Positions 9,818 through 18,565 of a stretch of DNA of 63,597 nucleotides are shown in pieces. The DNA is taken from contig NZ_JAHLOD010000019.1 of NCBI RefSeq assembly GCF_018917145.1, positions 1 to 63,597 on the forward strand. Direction: 5' to 3'. The position numbers were made by a program, and so were the translations under genes. The DNA is from Clostridium bornimense (GTDB lineage: Bacteria > Bacillota > Clostridia > Clostridiales > Clostridiaceae). Position 1 is the first letter of the stretch; every line of letters starts with the position of its first letter. The notes below the pieces were generated by a model, which searched no databases, was not told the DNA's origin, and saw nothing but the letters and a program-made list of their open reading frames with translations.

Positions 9818-10870
9818 ATGATAAACATATTAGATTTAACAAAAGAAGAAATAAAACAATGGATGGTTGAAAATGGTGAAAGTAAATTTAGAGGTGAACA
9901 AGTTGTAAGTTGGATTTACAAAAAGGTATTTGAATTTGATAATATGAAAAATATACCTGCATCATTAAAAGAAAAATTAAAGAATAATTTTTATTTTTCG
10001 ATACCTGAAATAGTGGAAAGATATATTTCAAAAGATGGTAGAACAATAAAATATTTGCTAAAACTTAGAGATGGCTATATTATAGAAGCAGTACTTATGA
10101 AATATGACTATGGAAATACAGTATGTTTATCAACTCAAGTTGGATGTAGAATGGGTTGTAAGTTCTGTGCATCTACTATAGGTGGCAGACTTAGAAACCT
10201 TTCAAGTGGTGAGATATTAAGTGAAATTTTAGTTATGGAAAATGACTGTAATGAGAGAGTATCGAATATAGTACTTATGGGGACTGGGGAGCCTTTTGAT
10301 AATTATGATAATGTTATGAAATTTATAAGAGAAGTTAATGCTGATTATGGATTAAATATAGGGCAAAGACATATAACAGTATCTACTTGTGGAATTGTTC
10401 CTAAAATAATAGAATTTGCCAATGAGAAAACTCAAGTTACATTGGCTATATCACTACATTCAACTACCGATGAAAATAGAAAAAAGATAATGCCTATAGC
10501 TAATAAATATTCTATAGATGAATTATTAGAAGCTTGTAGGTATTATATTAAAACTACTAGTAGAAGAATAACTTTTGAATACTCATTAGTTAAAGGGGTA
10601 AATGATTCAGTAGAGCAAGCTAAAGAACTAAGCAAATTATTAAAGGGTATGCTTTGTCATGTAAATTTAATTCCTGTAAATGAAGTAAAAGAAAGTGGTT
10701 TTGTAAGATCTACAGAAAAAGATATAGAAGGATTCAGAAAAGTATTAGAGAATAATGGCATTGAAGCAACTGTTAGAAAAGAAATGGGTGGAGATATCAA
10801 TGCAGCATGTGGTCAGCTTAGAAGAGATTATGTGGAGAAAATGAGGGATAAGGATGTTAGGGTTCGTTAG
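9818..10870 (+). CDS. rlmN: Dual-specificity 23S rRNA A2503/tRNA A37 C2-methyltransferase
   Basis: Radical SAM enzyme making 2-methyladenosine in 23S rRNA and some tRNAs. The radical SAM cluster motif is CRMGCKFC (C-x3-C-x2-C), followed by [11 protein letters not shown]; the resolving cysteine lies in the C-terminal INAACGQLR. The start is put at ATG 9818 ([15 protein letters not shown]) after gcaaggtgag; an upstream in-frame ATG at 9767 would sit inside rsmB and is not supported. It has 350 residues. It overlaps the phosphatase gene by 17 bases. Confidence 0.94.
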   Translation: MINILDLTKEEIKQWMVENGESKFRGEQVVSWIYKKVFEFDNMKNIPASLKEKLKNNFYFSIPEIVERYISKDGRTIKYLLKLRDGYIIEAVLMKYDYGNTVCLSTQVGCRMGCKFCASTIGGRLRNLSSGEILSEILVMENDCNERVSNIVLMGTGEPFDNYDNVMKFIREVNADYGLNIGQRHITVSTCGIVPKIIEFANEKTQVTLAISLHSTTDENRKKIMPIANKYSIDELLEACRYYIKTTSRRITFEYSLVKGVNDSVEQAKELSKLLKGMLCHVNLIPVNEVKESGFVRSTEKDIEGFRKVLENNGIEATVRKEMGGDINAACGQLRRDYVEKMRDKDVRVR

Positions 10871-11558
10871 TGATGTGGGAAATGTTAGAACATTAAATGA
10901 AGATTATTATGGTTATTTACAAGATAAAGACTATAGTATATATGTTATTGCTGATGGAATGGGTGGACATAATGCAGGTGAAGTAGCAAGTAAAATAGCT
11001 GTAGAAGAAACAATAAATGTTTTTAAAAAGACTAGGAGTATAACAGAAGCGATACGAAAAGCTAATGAAAAGATTTATCTTCTTAGTGTAGAGGATAAGA
11101 AATTAAGTGGAATGGGAACTACAATTACAGTAGCAGTAATAGAAAATAATAATATTGAAATAGGTCATGTGGGGGATAGTTCATGTTTTGTTATAGATGG
11201 TGATGAGATTGTTAAAATAACTAGAGATCATTCATTAGTTCAAGAACTTATAGAAATTGGATCTATAACAGAAGAACAGGCGAAGACTCATCCTAATAGA
11301 AATATAATAACTAGGGCACTAGGAACTAATGATACTATTGATATTGATGTATATAAATTAGAACTTACTGGCAAGGAAAAATTTATATTGTGTACAGATG
11401 GATTAAGTAATTATATAGAACAAGATGAGATGCTAGCCATAGTAAATAAAGAAGACTGTAAAAAAGCTTGTTTAGATATGGTAGAGTTAGCTAAGTCTAG
11501 AGGAGGTAGAGATAACATTACAGTTATAGTATTTGAAGGAGAGGGTAGAGAATGTTAG
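10854..11558 (+). CDS. prpC: PP2C-type Ser/Thr protein phosphatase
   Basis: Dephosphorylates targets of the adjacent PrkC kinase. PPM family motifs are present in order: [29 protein letters not shown] (metal-binding Asp-Gly), GHVGDSS and the C-terminal [10 protein letters not shown]. The 234-residue length is typical. The gene overlaps rlmN upstream and prkC downstream by 17 and 7 bases, so phosphatase and kinase are almost certainly co-expressed. Confidence 0.94.
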   Translation: MLGFVSDVGNVRTLNEDYYGYLQDKDYSIYVIADGMGGHNAGEVASKIAVEETINVFKKTRSITEAIRKANEKIYLLSVEDKKLSGMGTTITVAVIENNNIEIGHVGDSSCFVIDGDEIVKITRDHSLVQELIEIGSITEEQAKTHPNRNIITRALGTNDTIDIDVYKLELTGKEKFILCTDGLSNYIEQDEMLAIVNKEDCKKACLDMVELAKSRGGRDNITVIVFEGEGREC

Positions 11559-13702
11559 GTGTAGTTATAGCTGATAGGTACGAGATACTAGAGAAAATTG
11601 GAGAAGGTGGAATGGCTCTAGTTTTCAAAGCTAAAGATTTAAAATTACAACGTATAGTTGCAGTGAAAGTTTTAAAAGAAGAATATTTACAAGATAGTGA
11701 ATTTGTAAAAAAATTTAAAGCTGAAGCTATAGCAGCAGGAAGTATTTCTGATGGAAATATAGTTAATATTTTCGATGTAGGTACTGATGGAAATGTAAAC
11801 TACATTGTAATGGAATATTTGCAGGGGAAAACATTGAAAGAAATTATAAATGAAAAAGGTAAAATCCACTGTGAAGATGCTATTGAAATTTCACTACAAA
11901 TAGCAAAGGCATTAGATTGTGCACATAGAAGTAATATTATACATAGAGATATTAAGCCTCATAATATCATGATTACTGATTATGGAATAGTAAAGGTGAT
12001 GGATTTTGGTATAGCCAAAGCAGTGAATTCTACAACTATAACAAATACTAATGTAGTATTGGGGTCAGTGCATTATATATCACCAGAACAAGCAAAAGGA
12101 CAGTATGTAAATAAAACTTGTGATTTATATTCTTTAGGAGCTGTAATGTATGAAATGGTTACAGGAGTAGTTCCTTATGATGGTGACACTCCTGTATCTA
12201 TAGCAATCAAGCATATACAAGAAGAATTAATAGAACCAAAAACACTTAATCCAAATGTGCCAGAATCATTAAATAAAGTAATAGTTAAGTTATTACAAAA
12301 AAATCCTGATATGAGATATCAAAGTGCTAAAGAATTACAAGTTGATCTTATAAAAATCAAAAATGGTGAATCTTTAGAAAATAATTATGAAGAAGAATTT
12401 ACAAAAGTTTTGCCTAGAGTAGATGATATAAATAGTATGATGAAAAATAGTAATACTAATACAGAAAATAATAACGAAGATTTAAATGGTGGCAAAACTG
12501 ATATTGATGATGAAGATGAAGAAAATGATGAAGATGATGATTCTAAGAAATTAAATGTAGATAAGAAAAAAGCTATGATTTTTGCAATAGCTTTAGCAGC
12601 AGTATTATTACTTGTAGTTGGTGTTGTTGTTATGCCAGCATTATCATCAGATAGTAGTAGTGACAAAGTAACTGTACCTTCTATATTAAAAATGGATAAG
12701 GCAGAAGCAAAGAAAAAGGTTGAAAAGGCTGGATTAACATTTAAGATAGTTGAAAAAAAGAAAAGTTCAGAACAAGAAGGAAAAGTTATTAATGTTAGTC
12801 CTAAGGTAGGAACCGAAGTTAAAAAAGGTTCAGTAGTAAAAGTTACAATTTCATTAGGCCCTGGTGATACAGAAGTTCCAGATGTTACAGGAAAATCACA
12901 AAAAGAAGCAGAAGCGGCACTAGAGAAAGCTGGATTTAAAGTCGGCGATGTAACAACAGAATATAGTGATACTATCACTTATGGATTAGTAATGTCTCAA
13001 GATCCTAAAGGTGGGGATAAGGTAGATAAAGGTGAAACTGTAAACTTAGTAATATCAAATGGACCAAAGGCTAGAGAATACAACCTTATAGGTAAGACAG
13101 TAGATGATGCAAAAAGTGAAGTAGGTTCTTTTGCTAAAATAAGTGTGTCAAATGAAACAGTTAAAACTAATGATTCAAGTAAAGATGGACTTATTGGAGC
13201 ACAAGATAAGACATCAGTTAGGATAAACGAAACAATTACAGTATCATTGTATAAATATGAGAGAGATAAAGATATGGTGCAAGTACCATACCTTAATGGA
13301 CAAAACTTAAAAGATGTGATGAATTCATATAAAAATAAATTAACAATTGTGGCAACTGATGAATATGGTCAAAGTATAAGTGGAAATTATGGAGATTATA
13401 CTATTTCAAAAGGTCCAGATAATGCTGGTGAAAGTGTAGAAAAAGGTTCTACTATTTACGTTACATGTAAAGGTAAGAATAATAGTAATAATGGAAATAG
13501 TTCTAGTAATAATCCATATGACGACATTGCTAAGATGAAAGGTAAAAATTTGGCATCAGTATTAAATGATTGGAGTAAAACATATACAATAGAGCCAAGG
13601 ATAGATGGATGGAAAGAGTTTGAAGGTAATACAAGTGATTATAAAGTAATTGATGGATGGACTGAAGGAGAAAAAATTATATTAAGTGTATCTGAAAATT
13701 AA
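11552..13702 (+). CDS. prkC: Membrane Ser/Thr protein kinase with PASTA repeats
   Basis: Senses cell-wall fragments and, in Bacillus, triggers spore germination and controls wall metabolism. The Hanks-type kinase domain (about 1-270) shows the glycine loop GEGGMALV, HRDIKPHN, the DFG triad and the activation segment GSVHYISPEQAKG. An acidic linker (DDEDEENDEDDDS) precedes one transmembrane helix at about 341-361. Outside the cell are PASTA units with the TVPSI and EVPDVTGKS starts, followed by more diverged copies (about four to five in all) and an Asn/Ser-rich spacer before the last one. At 716 residues it is slightly longer than B. subtilis PrkC because of this C-terminal tail. Confidence 0.94.
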   Translation: MLGVVIADRYEILEKIGEGGMALVFKAKDLKLQRIVAVKVLKEEYLQDSEFVKKFKAEAIAAGSISDGNIVNIFDVGTDGNVNYIVMEYLQGKTLKEIINEKGKIHCEDAIEISLQIAKALDCAHRSNIIHRDIKPHNIMITDYGIVKVMDFGIAKAVNSTTITNTNVVLGSVHYISPEQAKGQYVNKTCDLYSLGAVMYEMVTGVVPYDGDTPVSIAIKHIQEELIEPKTLNPNVPESLNKVIVKLLQKNPDMRYQSAKELQVDLIKIKNGESLENNYEEEFTKVLPRVDDINSMMKNSNTNTENNNEDLNGGKTDIDDEDEENDEDDDSKKLNVDKKKAMIFAIALAAVLLLVVGVVVMPALSSDSSSDKVTVPSILKMDKAEAKKKVEKAGLTFKIVEKKKSSEQEGKVINVSPKVGTEVKKGSVVKVTISLGPGDTEVPDVTGKSQKEAEAALEKAGFKVGDVTTEYSDTITYGLVMSQDPKGGDKVDKGETVNLVISNGPKAREYNLIGKTVDDAKSEVGSFAKISVSNETVKTNDSSKDGLIGAQDKTSVRINETITVSLYKYERDKDMVQVPYLNGQNLKDVMNSYKNKLTIVATDEYGQSISGNYGDYTISKGPDNAGESVEKGSTIYVTCKGKNNSNNGNSSSNNPYDDIAKMKGKNLASVLNDWSKTYTIEPRIDGWKEFEGNTSDYKVIDGWTEGEKIILSVSEN

Positions 13703-13714
13703 AATGGAGGTAAC

Positions 13715-14581
13715 ATGGAAGGAACAATAATAAAAGGAATAGGCGGATTTTATTATGTAGATATTGATGGGGAAGTTATTGAGTGTAAGGCTAGGGGAAA
13801 ATTTAGAAATGCAAAAGTATCACCGATAGTAGGAGATAGAGTTAAAATAACTTTAGAAAATGGAAAAGGTGCTATTGAAGAGATTAAAGAAAGATCTAAT
13901 ATGCTTATAAGACCACTAGTGGCAAATGTAACTCAAGCTTTTGTAGTATTTGCTATAAAGAAACCTGATTTAAATATGGACCTTTTGAATAAGTTCCTTC
14001 TACTATGTGAATACAATCATATAGAAGCGGTAGTTGTTTTTAATAAATGTGATTTGATTACAGAAGAAGAAAAAGAATATTATAGTGAGCTATTAGAAAA
14101 AGCTCACTATAATGTGATATTTGTAGAAGGAAAGTCAGGAAAAAATTTAGATAAGTTAAAAGAACTTATGAAAGATAATATTACTGTATTTTGTGGACCT
14201 TCAGGAGTAGGAAAATCTACTATATCTAATAAGTTAGTAGGAAGAGAGCTTATGGAGACAGGAGAAATCTCTGAAAAGTTAAAGAGAGGTAAACATACTA
14301 CTAGACATTCAGAACTTATAGAGTCAGACCATGGATTTTTAGTAGATACTCCAGGTTTCTCTAACTTAGATTTATCTTTTCTGAAGGAAGAAGAAGTTAA
14401 AGATTACATAAGAGATTTTCATGATTTTGAAGGAAGATGTAAATTTACTTCTTGTGCCCATGTATCTGAGCCTAAATGTGCAGTAAAAGATGCAGTAGAA
14501 GAAGGAAAAATATCTAGAGAGAGATATGAATTTTATCTAGATGTTTTAGAAGAAGCTAAAAACAGGAGGAATAAAAGATGA
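13715..14581 (+). CDS. rsgA: Small ribosomal subunit biogenesis GTPase
   Basis: Circularly permuted GTPase that checks late 30S maturation. It has an N-terminal OB fold, then G4 motif NKCD, G1 GPSGVGKST and G3 DTPGF in permuted order, and a C-terminal zinc knuckle (C-x5-C, H, C in CKFTSCAHVSEPKC). At 288 residues it has the standard length. The ribosome site atggaggtaac lies 12 bases after prkC; the gene overlaps rpe by ATGA. The prpC-prkC-rsgA-rpe-thiN order is conserved in Firmicutes. Confidence 0.95.
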   Translation: MEGTIIKGIGGFYYVDIDGEVIECKARGKFRNAKVSPIVGDRVKITLENGKGAIEEIKERSNMLIRPLVANVTQAFVVFAIKKPDLNMDLLNKFLLLCEYNHIEAVVVFNKCDLITEEEKEYYSELLEKAHYNVIFVEGKSGKNLDKLKELMKDNITVFCGPSGVGKSTISNKLVGRELMETGEISEKLKRGKHTTRHSELIESDHGFLVDTPGFSNLDLSFLKEEEVKDYIRDFHDFEGRCKFTSCAHVSEPKCAVKDAVEEGKISRERYEFYLDVLEEAKNRRNKR

Positions 14582-15231
14582 TAAAAATTGCTCCATCAAT
14601 ATTATCTGCTGATTTTAGCAGATTAGGAGAAGAAATAGAATTATTAGATAAAAGTGGTGCAGACATTATTCATATAGATGTTATGGATGGTCATTTTGTT
14701 CCAAACTTAACTTTTGGAATGCCAGTGGTAAAGGCTATTAGAAAGTATACTAAATTACCTTTTGATGTTCATTTAATGATAGAGAATCCAGCAATGTATG
14801 TTAAAGATTTTATTGATGCAGGAGCAGATATAATAACAGTTCATTATGAAAGTGATAGACATATCGACAGAACAATAAATCTTATAAAAGAAAATGGATG
14901 TAAAGCTGGTATAGTTATAAATCCAGGTACATCTGTAGAAGTAATAAAACACCTAATACCTATTGTTGATATGATTTTAATTATGAGTGTAAATCCAGGT
15001 TTTGGTGGTCAAAAATTTATAGAGTATTCAGTAGATAAAATCAAAGAAGTTAGAGCTATTGCTGATAAAGTAAATAAAGATCTAATGATTGAAGTAGATG
15101 GTGGAATAACAACTGATAATATTGGAAAGGTTGTGGCAGCTGGTGCTGATGTTCTTGTAGCAGGTTCAGCAGTATTTAACGGTGGAAAAGTAAAAGAAAA
15201 TATAGCTGCATTAAAAGCACAAGCAAAATGA
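14578..15231 (+). CDS. rpe: Ribulose-phosphate 3-epimerase
   Basis: Interconverts ribulose-5-phosphate and xylulose-5-phosphate in the pentose phosphate pathway. TIM-barrel signatures are visible: APSILSADFSRLGEE, HIDVMDGHFVPNLTFG (metal His and Asp), VHLMIENP, MSVNPGFGGQKF and the phosphate-binding EVDGGI. It has 217 residues. It begins inside the rsgA stop and ends overlapping the thiN start, both by four bases (ATGA). Confidence 0.96.
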   Translation: MIKIAPSILSADFSRLGEEIELLDKSGADIIHIDVMDGHFVPNLTFGMPVVKAIRKYTKLPFDVHLMIENPAMYVKDFIDAGADIITVHYESDRHIDRTINLIKENGCKAGIVINPGTSVEVIKHLIPIVDMILIMSVNPGFGGQKFIEYSVDKIKEVRAIADKVNKDLMIEVDGGITTDNIGKVVAAGADVLVAGSAVFNGGKVKENIAALKAQAK

Positions 15232-15866
15232 GGGGCATTGTAATCTTAGGAGGAGATGCTCCTTCTTTAGAATTATTAAAAGAATATATTACTGATGATA
15301 CTATAATAATTGCTGCTGATAGTGGAGGAGATTCCCTATATAAGTATAATATTGTACCAACACATTTAGTTGGAGATTTAGACTCAATATCACAAGAGGC
15401 TCTAGAATTTTTTAAGAAAAGTACAAATATTAATGTATATCCGAGAGAAAAAGATGAAACAGATGGATATATTGCTATTGATTTAGCTCTTAAGTCTAAT
15501 TGTAGCGATATTTATATCTTTGGTGCTATAGGGGAAAGGATGGATCATGTTTTAGCTAATATAGGGCTTTTAAATGTTATTTTGAACCGTGATGCAAAAG
15601 GATATATAGTAGACGAGAATAATTTAATATTTCTTATGAAAGAAAGTGGAGAGATTAAATATAAAAAAGATAAAAGACTTTCACTTACTGCTTTTGGTGA
15701 TACTGTTAGGGGATTATCAATAATAGATGCAAAATATTTATTAAAGGATTATGATTTACAATTTGGAGATTCAAGAACAGTATCAAATGAGTTTTTAGAT
15801 AAGGATGTAACGGTAAAATTTAAATCAGGAATTTTATTAGTAATGATAACTTCTGATAAAAAGTAG
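15228..15866 (+). CDS. thiN: Thiamine pyrophosphokinase
   Basis: Transfers pyrophosphate from ATP to thiamine to form thiamine diphosphate. It shows the ADSGGDSLYK and PTHLVGDLDSI substrate-binding motifs and EKDETDGYIAIDLAL, typical of ThiN/YloS, with a C-terminal beta-sandwich domain. It has 212 residues. It is the last large gene of the operon; spoVM follows after 72 bases, the same position as in Bacillus. Confidence 0.93.
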   Translation: MRGIVILGGDAPSLELLKEYITDDTIIIAADSGGDSLYKYNIVPTHLVGDLDSISQEALEFFKKSTNINVYPREKDETDGYIAIDLALKSNCSDIYIFGAIGERMDHVLANIGLLNVILNRDAKGYIVDENNLIFLMKESGEIKYKKDKRLSLTAFGDTVRGLSIIDAKYLLKDYDLQFGDSRTVSNEFLDKDVTVKFKSGILLVMITSDKK

Positions 15867-15874
15867 AAACAAAG

Positions 15875-15904
15875 GAATATTACCTACATATAATATAATA
15901 CAAT
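15875..15904 (+). promoter_or_regulatory. Candidate sigma-E promoter of spoVM
   Basis: GAATATT (15875-15881) fits the sigma-E -35 consensus kmATATT, followed by a 15-bp spacer and AATACAAT (15897-15904), one mismatch from CATACAAT. A second AATACAAT starts at 15902. The region is AT-rich, so chance similarity is possible, but spoVM is sigma-E dependent in Bacillus. Confidence 0.5.
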
Positions 15905-15938
15905 ACAATGTACTTATATTTATAAGGTGGGGGTATTT

Positions 15939-16013
15939 ATGAAGATAATAGTATGGAAAGTTCCAAAATTCTTAAGCAGAATAATTAAAACTTTTAGAAA
16001 AAAATCTTGTTAG
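15939..16013 (+). CDS. spoVM: Stage V sporulation protein M, 24 residues
   Basis: A tiny amphipathic peptide that recognises the convex forespore membrane and recruits the SpoIVA coat basement layer in Bacillus. The translation begins MKIIVWKVPKFLSRIIK and ends in basic residues with a final Cys. It aligns with Bacillus SpoVM (MKFYTIKLPKFLGGIVR): the Lys-x-Pro-Lys-Phe-Leu core, including the key Pro9, is conserved. A strong ataaggtgggggt ribosome site precedes ATG 15939, and the position between thiN and rpmB is the same as in Bacillus. Its length puts it below most gene-calling cut-offs. Confidence 0.88.
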   Translation: MKIIVWKVPKFLSRIIKTFRKKSC

Positions 16014-16023
16014 ACATAATAAT

Positions 16024-16064
16024 AAAGAAAAGTGGTAACCTAATGGTAGCCACTTTTCTTTATG
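16024..16064. terminator. Bidirectional hairpin between spoVM and rpmB
   Basis: AAAGAAAAGTGG (from 16024) pairs with CCACTTTTCTTT (to 16061), extended inward by ACC/GGT. The A-rich left and T-rich right arms let it act for spoVM on the plus strand and, at the far end of rpmB, on the minus strand. Confidence 0.7.
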
Positions 16065-16113
16065 AACATAAAAAATTAGAACACTGAAAAGTATTCTAAT
16101 TTATTTAACGCTA

Positions 16114-16305
16114 TTATATAGCACGTTCAATCTTTCCAGAACGTAAGCATCTAGTACAAACATGAACAGTTCTTGGTGAACCTTTAACTATAGCCTTAAT
16201 CTTTTTAACGTTTGGAGCCCAAGTTCTCTTAGAAGCTCTGTGAGAGTGGCTATATTGTGAACCAGATATAACGCCTTTTCCGCATACATCACATTTTCTT
16301 GACAT
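16114..16305 (-). CDS. rpmB: 50S ribosomal protein L28
   Basis: A 63-residue protein starting MSRKCDVCGKGVISG and containing SHSHRASKRTWAPN, the L28 signature. The zinc-ribbon form is present: CDVC near the start and CTRC near the end. It is encoded on the opposite strand from the surrounding block, as in other Firmicutes between spoVM and the asp23-like gene. The ribosome site (gggaggtgtaac) is strong. Confidence 0.96.
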   Translation of the reverse strand: MSRKCDVCGKGVISGSQYSHSHRASKRTWAPNVKKIKAIVKGSPRTVHVCTRCLRSGKIERAI

Positions 16306-16361
16306 TTAGTTACACCTCCCTTAAAGCAGTGTAGTATTTAAACTGAAATTAGACAATTCAT

Positions 16362-16391
16362 ATTTTAACACAAAGTTATTCTTATATGCAA
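16362..16391 (-). promoter_or_regulatory. Promoter of rpmB
   Basis: Read on the minus strand: TTGCAT (16391-16386), 18-bp spacer, TAAAAT (16367-16362), about 57 bases before the rpmB start codon. Confidence 0.55.
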
Positions 16392-16484
16392 GGGTGAAGA
16401 GAAATAATTCTTTATTTCCTTGAATATATCTTAGGTTTAATATAAAATTAATATAATGGTTGAATATTTTAAGGAGGAATCGGA

Positions 16485-16832
16485 ATGATGAATATTAATA
16501 ATGAAAACGGCAATATTATCTATTCAGATGAAGTTATTGCTAATATAGTAGGAATATCAACTATGGAATGCTACGGTGTAGTAGGAATGGCATCAAAAAG
16601 CCCTAAGGATGGATTATGGGAACTTCTAAAAGGGGAAAATCTATCTAAAGGTGTAAAAGTTAATTGCAAAGATGAAATATTAAATATTGAAATATATATT
16701 ATTGTTGAATATGGCACAAAAATTTCTGTAATTGCCAACAATATTATTCAAAAGGTAAAATACAACATTGAAAACTTAACAGGACTAAAAGTATCTACTA
16801 TAACTGTTAATGTTCAAGGCGTAAGAGTTTAA
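16485..16832 (+). CDS. Asp23/Gls24 family envelope stress protein (YloU-like)
   Basis: A 115-residue protein with the Asp23 pattern: ISTMECYGVVGMA near the start, a central GVKVNC strand and a C-terminal TVNVQGVRV. These proteins are membrane-tethered or cytosolic scaffolds linked to cell-envelope stress; the exact job here is unknown. A strong aaggaggaat site precedes ATG 16485. The gene pairs with the fakA-like gene 14 bases downstream, the conserved yloU-yloV arrangement. Confidence 0.9.
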   Translation: MMNINNENGNIIYSDEVIANIVGISTMECYGVVGMASKSPKDGLWELLKGENLSKGVKVNCKDEILNIEIYIIVEYGTKISVIANNIIQKVKYNIENLTGLKVSTITVNVQGVRV

Positions 16833-16846
16833 GGAGGTACTAAGGT

Positions 16847-18478
16847 TTGAGTATTAAAAAAATAGGCGGCAAAGACTTTTATTATATGATTATAAGTGGC
16901 TGCAATAACTTAGAAGAACAAAAGAACTATGTAAATTCATTAAATGTATTTCCAGTTCCAGATGGTGATACTGGTACGAACATGTCAATGACATTCAGAA
17001 GTGCAACAGAAGAAATATTATCTTTAAAAGATGAAACTATAGGAGAGGTATCTAAAAAGCTTTCTAGAGGGGCTCTTATGGGCGCTAGAGGTAACTCAGG
17101 TGTTATCCTATCTCAAATTTTTAGAGGTATTGCTAAGGGATTAGAAGGTAAATCAGAAGTTACTAGTTCAGATTTAGCTAATGCGATAGAAGAAGGAGCA
17201 AAGTCTGCTTATAAAGCTGTTATGAGACCAACAGAAGGTACAATATTAACAGTTATAAGATCAGCAGGAGAACATGCATTAAATTATAAAGGTGACGACG
17301 TAATAGAATTACTTGAAGAAGTTATAAAAGGTAGTGAAGATACGTTAAATAAGACACCAGATATGCTTCCAGCTTTAAAAGCTGCTAAGGTAGTAGATGC
17401 TGGAGGAATGGGACTTTTAGTTATCTTTAAAGGAATGCTTAAAGAATTAAAAGAAGGAAATAAGCCTTCATTAGATGGTGTTGGAGAAACTGTAGAAGTT
17501 TCATCTAAGGCTGAGTTAAATGGTGAAGCTGAAATTACTTATGGATATTGTACTGAATTCTTTATAAATACAACTTCAATTACTAGTGAAGAGTTTAAAA
17601 AAGAAATAGAAAATATGGGTGATTCTTTAATTTCTGTAGGTAGCGATGGATTAATAAAGATTCATATACACACAGAACAACCAGGAGAAGTATTAACTAA
17701 GGCATTAGCTCATGGTAGTCTATCAAAAATAAAAATAGATAATATGAGAGAACAACATAGAAAAGTTTTAGAAGCAGAATATGAAACAGGAACTACTATA
17801 GATAATTCTTCAAATGAAGAAAAAGAATATGGGTTTGTAGCTGTAGCCATGGGAAGCGGAATAAAGAAAATATTTGAGAATGACTTAAATGTTGACGTAG
17901 TAATTGAAGGCGGTCAAACTATGAATCCAAGTACTCAAGATTTTATCGATGCTGTTGGTAAAATTAATGCTAAGAATATAGTTATACTTCCTAATAATAA
18001 AAATGTTGTTATGGCAGCTAACCAAGCAAAAGATGTTTGTGAAAAGAATGTAATAGTTATTCCAACTAGAACTATTCCTCAAGGTATCGCAGCTATAACT
18101 GTATTTAATGGCGATGCTAGTGTAGAAGACAATGAATCTAATATGAATGAAGCAGTAAGCAATGTTAAGAGTGCTTCTGTTACTTTTGCGGTAAGAGATA
18201 CTGAAATAGAAGGTAAAGAAATTAAAGAAGGCGACATTCTAGGGTTAATAGAAGGAAAAGTTAAGGTTGTAGGTCATAGCATCAATGAAGTAGTAAAAGA
18301 ATTATTAGAAAATCTTGTAGATGATGAATCTTCACTTATATCTTTATATTCAGGAGAAGATGTTAAGGAAGAAGAAAATTCTCTATATAAAGAATTAGAA
18401 AATATATATGATGATATTGATGTTCTAACTTATAAGGGAGAACAGCCATTATATTACTATTTAATTTCTGTAGAATAA
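16847..18478 (+). CDS. fakA: DAK2-domain fatty-acid-kinase-like protein (YloV/FakA family)
   Basis: ATP-binding subunit that, with a FakB lipid carrier, phosphorylates exogenous fatty acids. The N-terminal DhaL/DAK2 domain carries NVFPVPDGDTGTNMS (metal-binding Asp residues) and RGARGNSGVILSQI-like sequence; a middle domain and a C-terminal DegV-like region follow. It has 543 residues. The start is TTG 16847, supported by aaggaggt eight bases upstream and by the conserved YMIISGCNNLEEQKNYVN beginning. No fakB is in the window. Confidence 0.87.
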   Translation: MSIKKIGGKDFYYMIISGCNNLEEQKNYVNSLNVFPVPDGDTGTNMSMTFRSATEEILSLKDETIGEVSKKLSRGALMGARGNSGVILSQIFRGIAKGLEGKSEVTSSDLANAIEEGAKSAYKAVMRPTEGTILTVIRSAGEHALNYKGDDVIELLEEVIKGSEDTLNKTPDMLPALKAAKVVDAGGMGLLVIFKGMLKELKEGNKPSLDGVGETVEVSSKAELNGEAEITYGYCTEFFINTTSITSEEFKKEIENMGDSLISVGSDGLIKIHIHTEQPGEVLTKALAHGSLSKIKIDNMREQHRKVLEAEYETGTTIDNSSNEEKEYGFVAVAMGSGIKKIFENDLNVDVVIEGGQTMNPSTQDFIDAVGKINAKNIVILPNNKNVVMAANQAKDVCEKNVIVIPTRTIPQGIAAITVFNGDASVEDNESNMNEAVSNVKSASVTFAVRDTEIEGKEIKEGDILGLIEGKVKVVGHSINEVVKELLENLVDDESSLISLYSGEDVKEEENSLYKELENIYDDIDVLTYKGEQPLYYYLISVE

Positions 18479-18499
18479 TTATACAAAGAAGTTGAAATA

Positions 18500-18549
18500 A
18501 ATCCATGAATTTCACCAATAATATAATTGGATGATTCATGGATTTTTTA
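18500..18549 (+). terminator. Terminator after the fakA-like gene
   Basis: AATCCATGAAT (18500-18510) pairs perfectly with ATTCATGGATT (18534-18544), followed by a T-run to 18548. recG starts just 17 bases further on. Confidence 0.8.
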
Positions 18550-18565
18550 TTGAGGTGTATAAAAT

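Noticed and set aside
12385-12978. 197-codon minus-strand ORF opposite prkC
   Set aside because: Runs of Ser and Phe are antisense to the acidic linker and PASTA repeats; no ribosome site or family resemblance.
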